The notes under the pieces: model-generated | Seen by the model: only the letters and a program-made list of their open reading frames with translations | Told to the model about the DNA's origin: nothing | Database searches by the model: none | Shown here: one piece after another, positions 48,101 through 59,393 of the stretch | Numbering within the stretch: position 1 is the stretch's first letter | How the letters are laid out: every line of letters starts with the position of its first letter | Origin: Galbula dea | Taxonomy: Eukaryota > Chordata > Aves > Piciformes > Galbulidae | Assembly (NCBI GenBank): GCA_013399015.1 | Contig: VWZX01002693.1 | Coordinates: forward strand, 890,648-954,647 | DNA: 64,000 nt | Direction: 5' to 3' | Made by a program: the position numbers and the translations under genes

Positions 48101-50584
48101 CTGAGGCCAAGTAGTTTTAGGTCTCATTGTGGCTGAACAAACCACTGAAATTTGGAGCAACCTCTTAAGTCTCTGTGTGGAAGATGAACAGGACAGTAGA
48201 TAGCACAGAGCCATTCATGCCTATGTAGGACTTACTTGAACCAAAGGAAATTTGTTACCCCTTCTTTAGAAGAACTTTTTTCCCCTTTTTGGGTGAACCA
48301 AAGAACCTGGATCAAGCATTGAAGACTGATGAGTTTGTGTTGAGTAGTGCAAGTGCAAGGTTCAGCTCCTTCAAAGCACTGCTTCTCTGAGCAGTGCAAC
48401 AAAATAAGAATTGAAAAGGAGGAATTAAATAAAGAGCTAGGACCAGATTCACACTGGTTTGCAATACCAACATGCTGGATTTTTTACTTCCCAAACCTGG
48501 GCAGTTTCCTTATGTGGCAGGTATTGCTTCAAACCCTGCTTTTCCTCACAGTCTTGTTGATAGTAGCAGAGCTTCTCGTGCTGCATGACTTTTCCCATGA
48601 CTAGGTTTCATTCATTAACTTGGAGGAGAGGGTCAGCAGGAAATCAATGATGCTTTTTTTTTATCTAGTCATATGCAGAGCCATTAAAATGTATCCACTG
48701 ACTACATTCCAGAAGTGCAATCTCTTCCTTGCAACCTTTATTACAGTGTCTGCCCCTGATTGTGCTACATCAGCACTTGCAGATTAGAAACAGCAGTTCC
48801 TAAGTAAACGAAAGGAGTTGCATCTTCCCAATCTGCTGGTTACCCAGGGAAGGAATAGACTTGCCTCAAGGGATGGAAAGGATTGGTCAATCAGGTGTTC
48901 CTTAGAGCCATGTTGTTGGAGTAGCTCCCTTCTATACACAGTGCTGGTTCATCAGAAGGTGAAATTAGCCCTTGAGGAGAAAGATACAATGATTGAAGAT
49001 GATGAAAGCAGGTTTTTATTAACAAATCAATAGAGATATGCCAACATATTTGAAGGTGAGGAGGTGAGGGACTGGGATGTGAGAATTAGCCATGTAGGAA
49101 TGATGATTATTGTATGATCTATATGTTGCCTTAGAACAAGAGAATCTGAAGTGATTTGGCTCCTTTTAAATATCTTTGCTATGCCAGAGTAAGGAAGAGC
49201 TCCTGCTATGGGGAGTTTACAAATGAAGTAGACAGGATCAGCAAAGAGTGGTTTAAGGGAAAAGAACGATGTTATTCTTGTTTTACAAATGGGGCAATGA
49301 GTCATTGTGAGAGTGATGTGATTTTCTGGAGAAAAAGAAAAATTTAAGGGTACATGTCCCTAAAGTCTGCATCTTTGCACATGTCAAACATTGCAGGAAA
49401 GATATTCTATACAAATTTGCAGAACAGTTCATCCTTAAAAAGTCCAGAAGGATTTTTTTTTTTTTTTTAGACATTGCCAATCTATTATAGCAAATATTTC
49501 AGGATTAAATAGAAGTGCATCCACATTAAAATATAGCCAACGAGCTATCATCCTGTTTCAGTTGAATAGGTTACAGTGTTCTGCATATTGAATATTTACA
49601 TTAAAGCAAAAAAGTAAAAAAAAATCCATTCATACCTGAAGAAACTTTTGATTGGAAGAAATTAAAGTGCAAGATGTATTTTTCTTTTCATTATCTTTAG
49701 TAAACTGTGAAGATGTCTTTGGGAAGCAGTTTTATGACACTGAGTATACTGACAGCAGATACAAGTGCAGGTTGTTAGATTAGGGACTCATGTTAAGTCC
49801 TGAAAAGTGATACTAATGTCTGGTGTATCCTTATTAGAAAGAGTAACTGTGGTGGCTGCCCGTGTGTTTGCTGGGGCTGAAATAATCAGTGCCATTGTAG
49901 AAGCAGTGCTACAGGAGCTCTTTTTGTACAGAGTGCTGAAAGCTTCTGATAAGGGTGGGTAACTAATAAACATATTTTGCCAATTCTATTTAGTAGCAGT
50001 CTGCAACTCAAAGATTGAAAGACAGTTGTTATCAGCTGTCTCAGGATCAGGCTCTGCAAGAAGTGGCTCATAGTGGATTCAAGGTCAGAGTCACATTCTG
50101 TCAGTATGTGTGAAGCAGTTCTTTGCTAGGGATGGCAGTCAAAAATGTTCAAAACTTCCTGGCACTAATGTTCTGCAAAACTGCAGTTAGTAACAAGAAA
50201 GAAAGTCTACCTGTTTTGCTAAAGGCAGACTTCCCAACTTTTTTAGTCCATGACATTTTTCAGAGGGCAATTTGTTCCCTTAGTTCTGCTACCCAGAGTT
50301 CAGATTTATTTTCAGACTTACTGTTCACCCCTATTCTCCAACAGTCAGCCTCCTGTGTCTCATATTGATAAGATGCTCTTCCTACATCCCATTATTTCTC
50401 CTGCTGTTCTCTGCCACTCTCAGAGACTCTGTTAGTCAGTTCTTTCCCCCCACTCTTTTCTGTGCACCTTCCTCTGGCTCTCACCATGAGCAAGAACCCT
50501 GTAACTCTGGGTTTCGTTTCCATCATAAGTCACCTACTCAGCAGCATGGGATACTCCTGTTACCTGGAAATTCACCTGTAGTCT
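45113..50584. other. Unique intergenic sequence
   Basis: No gene recognised. A short (AAAT)n run at about 45190-45207 and a T16 run at 49453-49468. Somewhat GC-richer sequence at 46150-46970 has a 108-codon frame without domains. Confidence 0.45.
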
Positions 50585-51146
50585 TGTAGTGGTTTTGGCA
50601 AGGATGGAGTTAATTTTCTTCACAGTAGCTCCTATGGTCCTGTGTTTTGAATTTGGGACCAAAACAGTGCCAATAACAGAGGGATATTTTTGCTGTTGCC
50701 GAGCAGTGCTAACACAGTGTCCAAGCCTTTTCTGCTTCTCACCCTGCCCTACCAGCATGCAGGCATAGGATGAACAAGAAGCAGGGAGAGGACACAGCCA
50801 GGACAGTTGACCCCCCCTGACATTCCATACCATCATGTTCAGCAAAAGAAGCTGTAGAAGAAGGAGGAAAGGGCAAGGTTCAAAGTGATAGTGTCTGTCT
50901 TCTGCAGTCCCCGTTACACGTGCTGGAGCCCTGCTTTCCTGGAGAGGACTGAACACCTGTCTGCTGATGGGAAGTAGTGAATGAATCCCTTGGTTTGTTT
51001 TGGTTGTGTATAGGGCTTTTGCTTTGCCTATTAAACTGTCTTTATCTCAACCCACAAGGTTTTGCTCTTGTACTATTCTGGTTCTCTCTACCCCATCCCA
51101 TTGGGGGTACCAAGGAAGCAGTGGAAGGGGGCTGAGCTGCACAACA
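50585..51146 (+). mobile_element. Solo LTR of an ERVL-type endogenous retrovirus
   Basis: Begins TGTAGTGGTTTTGGCAAGG (TG start), includes GGAGTTAATTTTCTTCACAG, TTTTTGCTGTTGCCGAGCAG, GGACAGTTGACCCCCCC and GAACACCTGTCTGCTGATGG. It carries a probable polyadenylation area at CTATTAAACTGTCTTTATC (about 51030-51048) and ends near CTGCACAACA. It aligns with the LTR at 11149-11715 in the same order and orientation. No gag, pol or env sequence adjoins it, so it is a solo LTR. Confidence 0.87.
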
Positions 51147-52947
51147 ATCTTTGTTCCTTCCAGAATCACTTCTTTCCCATTGTTTGATTTTTTTTTGTGT
51201 TGTGAATTTTTTGATTGACTCAATGCTAATGGTGCTACATAGTCACTACAAGTAAACAGGCTTATTATGGCTTTTTTAAGCTTTATTAATAGATAGTGAT
51301 ATACACAGAATAGTGGTCATGCCACCTATTCAGCAACACAATTGTGTATTCAATACACAGTCTAAGATATGAAGGTGCATTAGTAGAAGGATAAGGATGG
51401 TTACAAGTGTAAGATGCATGGTGAAGACCCAGTTGATTCCCAGACTAAACTTTTGTTCATTGTTCTCTGAAAGACATTTTTAAGCAAAGGCATGTCAGAA
51501 AATGGATGCATTCATCACAGCTCTTCTGCACCTTGTGCACATTCATTCACCTGCTCTTCAAGTATAGATCTTGGAGCATTATTTTCTCACATGAATAAAA
51601 GGTCAAAACAAAAGAAAAAGAACCTGGAACTGGGAAGAGGATGTAGGTATTTAATAAGAGTCCTTTTATGGATTATGTGGGGAAGCAAGTTAGAATTTGC
51701 TTCAATGAAACAGGGCAGCAGTGTATAAACTTTCAGTTTTCTGAGAAATCAAGTGAGGTTTTAGGGAGGCATCAATGCAGTAGTAGTTACTGGAGTGAAT
51801 GCTGTTGTTAAGGAGAAAGGTTTCCTCTTCTCTTTTTTTTTTGAACCACTTCAATTAATCTTTTCATACATTATGGCCTCTTTTTTTTTTGCAAATCATA
51901 CAACTTTGGAGAGGGATGAACCCCTTGAAAAGTAAAATCCTCTAACAAGGCAACCAGAAGGATTTGAGTTTCTAATTGAGCTTATGTTGAATTAATGTTA
52001 CATTTTCAAATGGTGCTTGATGACTTGGGGGTGGCACAGCCATGTCATACTTATAGGCTGACAGAACCAAATTCAGAGGTGTTGAGAGGTTCTTAGAGAT
52101 GACATCTCTCTCACTCCAATCTAAGTGCCTCTCAAAAAAAAAAAAGAGAGAATAATAATACTTACAGCTTCTATGAAGTGCTCATCAAACACAGTGCCAG
52201 CAGCACTTTAAGAAAGGATATCAGTATCATTATTCATTTACAGGTTGGGAAACTGAGGCAGGGGATGCAGTAAGCCTGTAAAAGACTTGAGAACAACTGA
52301 ATGTCCCAGAAATACTAACACTACCCTGTAATCTTTACTATCTTGTTGCTTCCTCTGAACATTGCTTGAGGATAAGCTGTCCTTCAGAGAAACTCTTAAA
52401 TTGGGCCACTTGACTTCTTCCAGAAACCTTAAGGCTGAACTTGAGAATTTTGTAATCCAGTGCCTCTCTGGTATTGAATCTTTCATGCCCTTCCCAAAAG
52501 TACATGGAGCCTTTGCAGCACCCATGGATAACCTGGGAAACACTGTTATCAGCATGCTTATTTGTTTCCTTTGCATTAAGTAATATATTTTAGTCTTTGT
52601 TACTTCAACAAACTGCCAACCACAAGGACCAGAAGGAAGAGCAAAGGGAAGCCTGAGCCTGAGATGGCAGAAGGAAAAATAATATATTTGGCAGCAGGTC
52701 TTTGTAATGAGTGAATTATCCTCCTCTGACATCAGATTGTCCTCTCAAGATACTTGTTCAAAGACAAGTCCTGAAGATAAGTCCTGCTGAAATGTGAAGT
52801 TTTAGATAGTGTTGGTTACATAGGATTTTTATGTGTGTAATGAAGCACACTCTGATTGGGTGATTTGGATTTCTGTACTTAAAATATCTTTAAGAAACAG
52901 AATTTCTAGGGTGTGTTATTAACCTGTAAACAAACTGGACATAGACA
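51147..52947. other. Unique intergenic sequence with one ancient-repeat candidate
   Basis: No gene recognised. A 164-codon minus-strand frame at 52238-52732 has no known domain and overlaps the MIR/L2-like stretch. Confidence 0.45.
52150..52300. mobile_element. Probable MIR/L2-like ancient SINE/LINE relic
   Basis: Contains AATAATAATACTTACAGC, GCAGCACTTTAAGAAAGG and then ATTATTCATTTACAGGTTGG with GGAAACTGAGGCAGG. This is the order seen in mammalian MIR/L2 3' parts (…cattttacag…gaaactgaggca). Such relics exist in birds at low copy and high divergence. Assigned from memory; not tested. Confidence 0.4.
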
Positions 52948-52950
52948 AGT

Positions 52951-53070
52951 CAAGGCTTGATGGGGTCCTGGGCAACCTGACCTAGTGGAAGGTGTCCCTG
53001 CCAGGCAGGGGGGTTGGAACTAGATGATCTTGAAGGTCCCTTCCAACTCTGACAATTCTATGATTCTAAG
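52951..53070 (+). mobile_element. CR1 LINE 3' tail
   Basis: GATGGGGTCCTGGGCAACCTG, TAGTGGAAGGTGTCCCTGCC, GGAACTAGATGATCTTGAAGG, then ACAATTCTATGATTCTA. Looks little diverged. Confidence 0.95.
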
Positions 53071-55389
53071 TCTGTCTGGAAATGATGGGGGTTGGAGGTA
53101 CTTTCCTTGTTCAGGTGCTTGTTGGGTGACTAGTACACTTGATGTAATTGTCATTGTAATTACTCAGACTTGTTCTGACCTTTTCATCCTGAGACTCTAA
53201 GTCCTGATTAGAAGATGGGCAGTAGCAACATCTTTGTTGAACATTCATGGGAGAAGGTGGATGGAGATAAATGACTCTTCTGGTTCAGAGTGTTGAAGCT
53301 GTTACAGGAGGAAGGTCTGTAGGAAATGGGTCTTGGTTTTTCAGAAGAATACCATCTTCCTCATGCAAAGCAGCTTCTGTAACTGATGACTCCTACTGTT
53401 TGAACATATGGAACACAGCAGCAGTGGAATGTATATGTAAAGGGAAGAGTAGTTTGGAACTCATTTTGGAACTTCCTTCCCATTCTGATCAGCAATACAT
53501 TAACTTTAGACCTAAATCACTCTTTAACAAATTGGAAGAATGATTCAGTTACAGCTAGTAGGAGGCTGAATATAAAAACCCCCAATAATGGTAATGAATT
53601 GGAGAGATACATTTTGAGCCTGTTAGAACTATTTTATTTTGGTGTAGTAAGTTTGAGGGCAAAAAAATATTGTTTAACATGACACTTTGCCTACTAAGAT
53701 AATCTCTGTATAACTGTTGTCCAGGGCTAATTTGTTTTGATTATCCAAATTTATTGCAGGGGCATGTTCAAGAGTTAAGCCTAGTCTTAACACTCTTGTG
53801 CAGCATGTGCAAGCTGATCTTAATAAACAGAGCATTGTAGAGCTTAATAGGAAATGGAGATTTTTACTGATTGATTTATTTATATCAAGACTTTCCTGAA
53901 CTGTCAAAAGGTAGCAGTATTTTTGCATAAAGTGCTACTGACCTCAGAAGTTAGTTATGCTTTCAATGAAATTCATCCTGTTTGTCCTAAAAGTGAGAGA
54001 ACTGTCTTAGTGGCTGATTCAGGGCAATAGCTTGTTTGAAGAATATGTAGTATATTTTCATTGCCTTTTAGCCTAGGTACAGCTGTCATAGGCTGTAAAA
54101 TTTATCCATAAAATTCTACAAATAAATGGGTAAATTACCTCCTCTCAGCTTCTATTATTATATTGCTCTCAGTACCCTAACTAGTAGCAGCCATTGCTGC
54201 TGTAGAAACACACTGCATAACAACATTGGTTTCCTTTTACCATTATTCTACTGGTGCAAAGATGCTGTTTCTGATATTCAAAGAGGTATTAACTTCAAAG
54301 ATAGCTCCTTTTGTCAGTACTGATGCAGGCCACAAGAAAGTTCTTGTGGAAGTTTTTTGTTGTGTGGATTACTTAGCATGCCTGTGGTACTGCAGAAGTA
54401 ATGGCTGTGTTTTGCTGGATTTTAACCAAGTAAAATTCCTTTTAAGCAAAGTTATTACTTATTTAAGATGCAAATAATTTGACCCAGTCATGATTTGGCT
54501 AACATTTCTGGTTTCATTTTTTTCCCCCCAATTTTTCTGTGCTGTCACCTTCTATTTGGAAAAGAAAAATGGGCAAAGAATATAAGCAAAGCAGAGAACT
54601 AACATGTGTCCTAGTAACTGACCAAAATCTCAAATTTCCAATGATACTGAAACTTCATTTGAACTCTCAAAAACTGCTAAATCCATGGTTCTCAAACAGT
54701 TTTACAATACTGTGGGAATGAATAAGGCAACTATTTTTTGGGGATGCTGCTTGTAATTACTGGAAAAGATAGGGATAGTAGTGACAACATTCAGAGGATT
54801 TATAGCTTGTTTGCTGGTGCAGAGAAGAGTAAGTGCAGATCACTGAGGGTTCTCTAGTGTGAGGTCTATGATTTAAAGTTGTTATCCATAATTTATTATT
54901 CTCCATGTGCTTCTAGTCTACATTAAGTTGGAGAGAAAAAGTAGACAGAATAGGGAGGAGTAACCTTGAAAGAATAAGACTTGCTTCCTATAATTACTAT
55001 CTTCAGCCTGAATAAGGGTGAAAAAGGTGCCCCTGAGAAAAAAATAGAGAATCCTGTAGTTATTTAGACACTTGCTGTCTTGCTTCAAGACTTGGAAACA
55101 CATTCATTAAAACAGAAAAAGCTGCAGTATCCTTCTTGCCTAGCTCCTGTGCCTTCACCATGGAGCTCCTGTGGAAATGCTGGAAGGTTAGAAAAAACAA
55201 CCTTGAACACTGAAAAGAATTCAAATAGGGGTACAAGCTTAGTGGGATCAACTGCTTTTATTTTTGCAAGTATTTAAACACATTTTTCCTACGTGGTGCT
55301 CCTTGGATTTAGTGCATAGGTTGGGTGAAATACACTTCCACAGGCATTTCTAAAGTTGGATAAGAAAAACAAAAGATAGCTTTCATTTG
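53071..55389. other. Unique intergenic sequence
   Basis: Nothing recognised. Confidence 0.5.
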
Positions 55390-55842
55390 AATCATAGAAT
55401 TGTAGACTGGACCAGGTTGGAGGGGACCTCCAAGATCATCTAGTTTCAAACCCCCTGCCATGGGCAAAGATGCCACCCAGTAGATCAGGTTACCCAGGGC
55501 CACATCCGTCCTGGCCTTGAACACTGCCAGGGATGGGGCCTCCACGACCTCTCTGGGCAACCTGTTCCAGTGCCTCACCACCCTTTGGGTAAAGAACCTC
55601 CTTCTAATTTCTAGTCTAAATTTCTCCTCCTTCTTGTATCCATTCCCCCTTGTCCTCTTGCAATCTGAGCAGCTGAAAAGTCTCTCCCCTTCTATCTTGT
55701 AATCCTCCTTTAGGTACTGAAAGGCTGCTATAAGGTCCCCCTGAAGCCTTCTCTCCTCCAGGCTGAACAACCCCAGCTCCTTCAGCCTATCCTTACAGGG
55801 GAGGTGGTCCAGTCCTCTGATCATCTTTGTGGCCCTCCTCTA
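55390..55842 (-). mobile_element. CR1 LINE 3' part with ORF2 C-terminus
   Basis: The antisense tail starts AATCATAGAATTGTAGACTGG. The minus strand carries a long open frame (55309-55824) covering the conserved CR1 ORF2 end: a D-R-L-K-E-L-G-L-F-S-L-E-E-R-R block, then R-T-R-G-N-G-Y, R-R-R-F-F-T-Q-R-V-V-R and H-W-N-R-L-P-R-E-V-V. Same orientation as the CR1 40 bp away. The frame is unbroken, suggesting limited age, but it is only the C-terminal piece. Confidence 0.95.
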
Positions 55843-55848
55843 TATTTT

Positions 55849-56316
55849 CTGTGAGAAAACATACTAGGACTTAACAAAGTATATCACAGAATCACAGAAT
55901 TGTCAGGGTTGGAAGGGACCTTCAAGATCATGTAGTTCCAACCCCCCTGCCTGGCAGGGACACCTTCCACTAGTTCAGGTTGCCCAGGGCTCCATCCAGC
56001 CTGGCCTTAAAAGCTTCCAGGGATGAGGCTTCCACAACCACTCTGGGCAACCTGTTCCACTGTCTCACCACCCTCATAGTGAAGAACTTCCTCCTAATGT
56101 CCAATCTAAATCTCCCCTCTTCTAGTTTGCATCCATTCCCCCTAGTCCTACCACTATCTGACCTCCTAAAAAGTCCCTCCCCAGCTCTCTTGTAGCCCCC
56201 TTCAGATCCTGGAAGGCCACAAGAAGGTCTCCTAGGAGCCTTCTCTTCTCCAGACTGAACAACCCTCTCTATTTGACAGATATACTTTTGTTAAGTCCTA
56301 GTATATTTTCTCACAG
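55849..56316. repeat. Inverted repeat (37/38 bp arms) flanking a CR1 copy
   Basis: The left arm (55849-55885) starts CTGTGAGAAAACATACTAGG and ends ACAAAGTATATC. The right arm (56279-56316) is its reverse complement with one substitution and one extra base. Pairing stops abruptly outside both arms and at the CR1 junctions. The spacer between them is essentially one CR1 copy. Confidence 0.93.
55884..56268 (-). mobile_element. CR1 LINE 3' part lying inside an inverted repeat
   Basis: The plus strand begins TCACAGAATCACAGAATTGTC (tail octamers), continues through TTCCAACCCCCCTGCCTGGC and ends in CTTCTCTTCTCCAGACTGAAC. Its tail is of the same type as 21493-21832 and 52951-53070. It is bounded on both sides by the arms at 55849-55885 and 56279-56316. 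Confidence 0.95.
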
Positions 56317-57551
56317 ATGATACCTATACTGATACAGAAGTTTGTACTTAGAGAGAAAATTGAACAGTGCTTCTCAAAAGAGGAGAAAGAAAATGTCTCT
56401 AATTTCTTTTAATCTGTGTTCAGATGAAGTTGGTTATCAGAATACACTGGTTAATGCTCTACCATGTAGACCTTATAGGAGCAGCACATCAACTGCTCCA
56501 GTACATCTTTTATTCCTACAAATTTAAAACAAGCCATAGTTTAATAATGGAAAGAAAATGTTTCCTGTGCATCTTCTTCTTTTGGTGTCTCCAGATTGGC
56601 TTCTAACCTCCTGCCCTTGTATTGCATGGTGCAACATCTGCAGAAAATAGTAGCTTCATGCACATATAAACGTGTTGGCTGGCTGAGTTTGTAGGTAATC
56701 AAGATTTAATTAGCTAACAGAATTCTTGAGTTAGTCTGCCTAGGCAGATTGAACTTCAACAGTTTTTAGTTGCCATTAATGTTCATAAAATGATGATATA
56801 ACACTTTATGAGCTGGCAGTAATTTTCTTTGCATTTATTTACTAGTTATTAATTCTTGAATTTATGAAATAAAAGTAAGAGGAAGGGACCTGCCTGATCA
56901 TTCTAGGTACTTCTGACATTATCTGAAAAGGTAATAAATTCCAACCAAAGGCTTCATCCTTGTAAAATGAGAGGAAATCATTGAGTAGATTAAAAAACAA
57001 ACCAGAAGGCTTATTTTCTACTTCAAAAAGATTCCCAGTATTTCTATAGCCATTGGTCTAATGATTTAAATTTTGTGTCAAGTTCTGATGCACAAAGGAA
57101 AAGTGTGGCTTTCAGGAGTGTTGAGAAACCTGAGAGCCATTGCATCTGTAATGCCAAAGGACACAGTTCATCTCTTCAAAACCAGACACTTAGAAATCAG
57201 ACAACCAGAAGAACGAAGATTCAGTTCTTCATCTGGTGGCTGGATGAAGACTCTTCCAGAGCAATTCACCACGTGTGCTGTTTAGCACAATGCCATCACA
57301 GAAGTGTTGACATTGCTTCTTAATTTAGTCTTGAAATTTAAAAAGTAAGTTTCTCACCATCACAGTAGTGAGATTCATTTGGCAGACTTGTTAACACACT
57401 AAAAATGAAAACAGCTGAGATTATTATTAAAATTCATTCCTGAGCATCACACACACATCCTTCATCTCTATATTTGTTGCCTTCCCCTTTTTTTGCCTTG
57501 CACTGCCTTTCTTTAGGTGCTAGTCTGAAAATATTTATGCATGTGCTCATT
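56317..57551. other. Unique intergenic sequence
   Basis: Nothing recognised. Confidence 0.5.
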
Positions 57552-58576
57552 TTTGACACTGTCTCCCACAGCATCCTACTGGACAAAATGTGGAGTGTAC
57601 AGCTCAATAAGAACATCATGAGTTGGGTACACAACTGGCTGAGGGGTCGAGCTCTAAGGGTTATAGTAAATGGAGCTACATCAGGCTGGCGACAGGTGAC
57701 CAGTGGGGTCCCACAGGGATCCATCTTAGGGCCAGTTCTGTTTAACATCTTTATAAATGACATGGATCTAGGACTTGAATGCTTAAGTAGTAAATTTGCA
57801 GATGATACTAAGCTGGGAGGAGCTGTTGACTCCAATGAAGGCAGGGAGGCACTGCAGAGAGATCTGGATAGATTAGAGGACTGGGCAGAACACAAATCAT
57901 ATGAAGTTTAACAAGGACAAGTGCCAAGTTCTGCACTTGGGAAGGGGCAATCCAAAAACAACCTACCAACTGGGGAATGTGAGGCTGGAAAGCAGCACTA
58001 CAGAGAGGGATGTGGGAGTTTTGATCCATGATAAGCTGAATATGAGTCAACAGTGTGTGCTGGCAACCAAAAAGGCCAACAGGATCCTGGGGTGCATCAA
58101 GCACTCCATTGCTAGCTGATCGAGAGAGGTGATAGTAGCACTTCACTCAGCACTAGTGCAGCCCCACCTGGAGTTTTGGGTGCAGTTTTGGGCTCCACAA
58201 TGCAAGAAGGATATCAAGTTGTTGGAGAGCATCCAGAGGAGAGCCACAAGGATGGTGAAGGGCTTGGAGGGGAAACCTTGTGAGGAAAGGCTGAAGTCGC
58301 TTGGTCTGTTCAGCCTGGAGGAGACTGAGGGGAGACCTCATGGCAGTTTATAACTTCCTCAGCAGAGAGGGAGGGGTGGGTGCTGACCTCTTCTCTCTGG
58401 TGACCAGCAACAGGACCCAGGGGAACAGCACGAAGCTGTGCCAGGGGAAATTCAGGTTGAATGTTAGAAAGAGTTTCTTTACCCAGAGAGTGGTGGAGCA
58501 TTGGAACAGGCTCCCCAGGGAGGCTGTCATGGCACCAGCTCTCATGGAGTTTGAGGCACTTGGACAATGCACTTAG
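57552..58576 (+). pseudogene. CR1 ORF2 reverse-transcriptase fragment
   Basis: An open stretch ending at 57911 carries S-G-V-P-Q-G-S-I-L-G-P-V-L-F-N and then K-F-A-D-D-T-K-L-G-G, with the catalytic F-A-D-D at 57795-57806 intact. The protein then continues in other frames: 57901-58119 (K-C-Q-V-L-H-L-G), 58129-58353 (L-E-S-I-Q-R-R-A-T-R-M-V-K-G-L) and 58301-58576 (W-N-R-L-P-R-E-A). The endonuclease, RT fingers and a single reading frame are missing, so it is a relic even though the active-site box survives. Confidence 0.92.
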
Positions 58577-58686
58577 GCACATGGAGTGACTTTGGGCTTG
58601 TCCTGTGCCTATAAGAGTTGGACTCAATGACCCTTCTGGGTCCCTTCCAACTCAGGACGTTCTGTGATTCTGTGATCCTGTGATTT
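57552..58686 (+). mobile_element. CR1 LINE copy (~1.1 kb) with catalytic box retained
   Basis: Starts inside RT (TTTTGACACTGTCTCCCACA) and runs to ATTCTGTGATTCTGTGATCC. The tail type (CAATGACCCTTCTGGGTCCC, CAACTCAGGACGTTCTGTG) differs from the neighbours, so it is a distinct subfamily. Confidence 0.95.
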
Positions 58687-59039
58687 TAGGTTTGAAAGTA
58701 TTCCAGATGTGGCTGCTCACATGCTTACAGCAAATTGTTGTGTTTGCTGGACACTTAAGAGCTCAAGTTGTGAAGACAGTAATGTGTTTTCTTACAGTGT
58801 CATGGCTGAATATCTGAAACTATCTAGACAGCTGGCTTTCACCAAATCTAATGGAAATTATCTACATTATGTCCCCTTGAAAAGCTACAGCCTCAGTCAT
58901 TTGAGGTAGAAACAGTTTCCCCTACTCAACAGTGGGATAGTATGCCAACTTATGGTTGTGTTTTAGCAGCAGGCATAGTACTACATGCACTCAGTGTCAC
59001 TCTTTTTGTATGGATATAAAATCTTCTCTGTGTTACTGC
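58687..59039. other. Unique intergenic sequence between two CR1 copies
   Basis: Nothing recognised. Confidence 0.45.
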
Positions 59040-59393
59040 TCCTGGACTTGTTCAGTCTGGAGAAGGCCTGGAGAGACCTGATAGCAGCTCTCTCTACTCT
59101 CTCTCATGCAAAGGAGACGTGGTGGTGCACGGTGCGAGGGCAAGAGGAAGTGGATGGGAGTCTAAACAAGAGAAGAGAGGTTCAAACTGGATCCAAGGAT
59201 GATCAGATTGGATGCTATTTTTCTCCAAGAGTGCAGTGAGGAGTGGAGCAGGTTGTCTAGGAAGGCTGTGCTGTCTGTTTTCTTGAAGACCTGGCTGGAC
59301 AAAGCTGTGAGCAACCTGTTCTGTCCTCAGTAGAGATCCTGCTTTTGACTTTCTGAGGTCCCTTACAACTAAGTCTTTGTATGATCTTATGAG
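59040..59393 (+). mobile_element. Degenerate CR1 LINE 3' part
   Basis: Recognisable but diverged blocks in CR1 order: CTTGTTCAGTCTGGAGAAGG, GAGACCTGATAGCAGCTCTC, GGAGCAGGTTGTCTAGGAAGG, GACCTGGCTGGACAAAGC, TTCTGAGGTCCCTTACAAC and a tail TTTGTATGATCTTATGA. More diverged than the neighbours, so probably older. Confidence 0.8.

Noticed and set aside
50534..50956. 140-codon minus-strand frame
   Set aside because: Antisense to the solo LTR, with no viral protein similarity; shadow frame.
52238..52732. 164-codon minus-strand frame
   Set aside because: No recognisable domain, and it overlaps the probable MIR/L2 relic; no promoter or splice evidence.
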